Shown: positions 6,602 through 6,746 of the stretch, in pieces
How positions within the stretch are numbered: the first letter of the stretch is position 1
Layout of the letters: each line of letters starts with the position of its first letter
From: an uncultured Collinsella sp.
GTDB lineage: Bacteria > Actinomycetota > Coriobacteriia > Coriobacteriales > Coriobacteriaceae
NCBI GenBank assembly: GCA_900764415.1
Contig: CAAFOA010000446.1
Location: 1-6,746 of the forward strand
Reading direction: 5' to 3'
Length of the DNA: 6,746 nucleotides
Program-made: the position numbers and the translations under genes
Notes under the pieces: generated by a model
Databases searched by the model: none
The model's input: the letters and a program-made list of their open reading frames with translations, nothing else
Told to the model about the DNA's origin: nothing

Positions 6602-6746
6602 ATGAAGAAAATCATGCTCGTCTTCGGCACCCGCCCGGAGGCAATCAAGATGTGCCCGCTCGTCAACGAGCTGAAGGCGCGCAGGGATGAGTTCGAGACC
6701 GTCGTGACCGTGACCGGCCAGCACCGCGAGATGCTCGACCAGGTGC
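6602..6746 (+). CDS. wecB: UDP-N-acetylglucosamine 2-epimerase, non-hydrolysing, WecB/MnaA type (N-terminal part, cut by window end)
   Basis: The first 48 residues are visible, and the frame runs off the window end; the family is about 360-390 residues. The N-terminus carries the signature [15 protein letters not shown] (7-21) followed by [11 protein letters not shown] (38-48), the classic opening of WecB/MnaA. The enzyme interconverts UDP-GlcNAc and UDP-ManNAc in the cytosol. In capsule loci it supplies ManNAc, often oxidised further to ManNAcA by a WecC-type dehydrogenase, which might lie downstream. Codon use returns to strongly G/C-ending (65% GC at 6661-6720), like the gene at the window start and unlike the five genes between. 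FnlC-type enzymes share the fold, but the [17 protein letters not shown] pair fits WecB better. Since the C-terminal motifs are not visible, a different branch of the same superfamily is not fully excluded. Confidence 0.86.
   Translation, partial: MKKIMLVFGTRPEAIKMCPLVNELKARRDEFETVVTVTGQHREMLDQV

Noticed and set aside
1..6746. CRISPR arrays, tRNA/rRNA genes, insertion sequences, defence systems
   Set aside because: Nearly every base is covered by polysaccharide genes; I saw no spaced repeats, transposase-like frames, terminal inverted repeats or RNA-gene signatures.

Overview
The window is an internal slice of a surface-polysaccharide (capsule or exopolysaccharide) biosynthesis locus of the Wzx/Wzy type. 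Seven genes, two of them cut by the window edges, all lie on the + strand. They are packed head to tail: three adjacent pairs overlap or abut, and the largest gap between genes is 18 bases, so one operon is likely. I see no RNA gene, insertion sequence, CRISPR array or internal terminator. Use of TTG and GTG starts, strong GGAGG-type ribosome binding sites and GC-rich flanking genes suggest a high-GC Gram-positive. A gut actinobacterium of the Coriobacteriia (Collinsella/Olsenella-like) is my best guess, from general resemblance only; the class is not proven by the sequence.

Layout: (1) 1-564, the C-terminal half of a UDP-L-FucNAc-forming 2-epimerase (FnlC/WbjD/CapG type). (2) 571-1620, a GT-B-fold glycosyltransferase. 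(3) 1613-3064, a polytopic membrane protein, probably the repeat-unit polymerase Wzy. (4) 3064-4326, a Wzx-type flippase. (5) 4327-5421, a polysaccharide pyruvyl transferase family protein. (6) 5423-6583, an iron-sulfur protein of the coenzyme F420 hydrogenase/dehydrogenase beta-subunit (FrhB-like) family. (7) 6602 to the window end, the N-terminus of a WecB-type UDP-GlcNAc 2-epimerase.

Taken together, the two epimerases would supply activated N-acetyl-L-fucosamine and N-acetylmannosamine. The glycosyltransferase adds one sugar to a lipid-linked repeat unit, and the pyruvyl transferase-like and Fe-S proteins may decorate or modify it. Wzx flips the unit across the membrane and Wzy polymerises it. 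Only one glycosyltransferase is visible, so the initiating transferase and the others must lie outside the window.

The flanking epimerase genes are GC-rich (about 65% in the 60-base blocks I counted), while the five genes between them are clearly lower (38-50% in counted blocks). This looks like an exchangeable serotype-specific cassette between conserved sugar-nucleotide genes. The least understood part is the tightly linked pyruvyl transferase/FrhB-like Fe-S pair. It recurs in polysaccharide loci as a known pattern, but its chemistry is not settled. I did not find anything I can honestly call a wholly new system.
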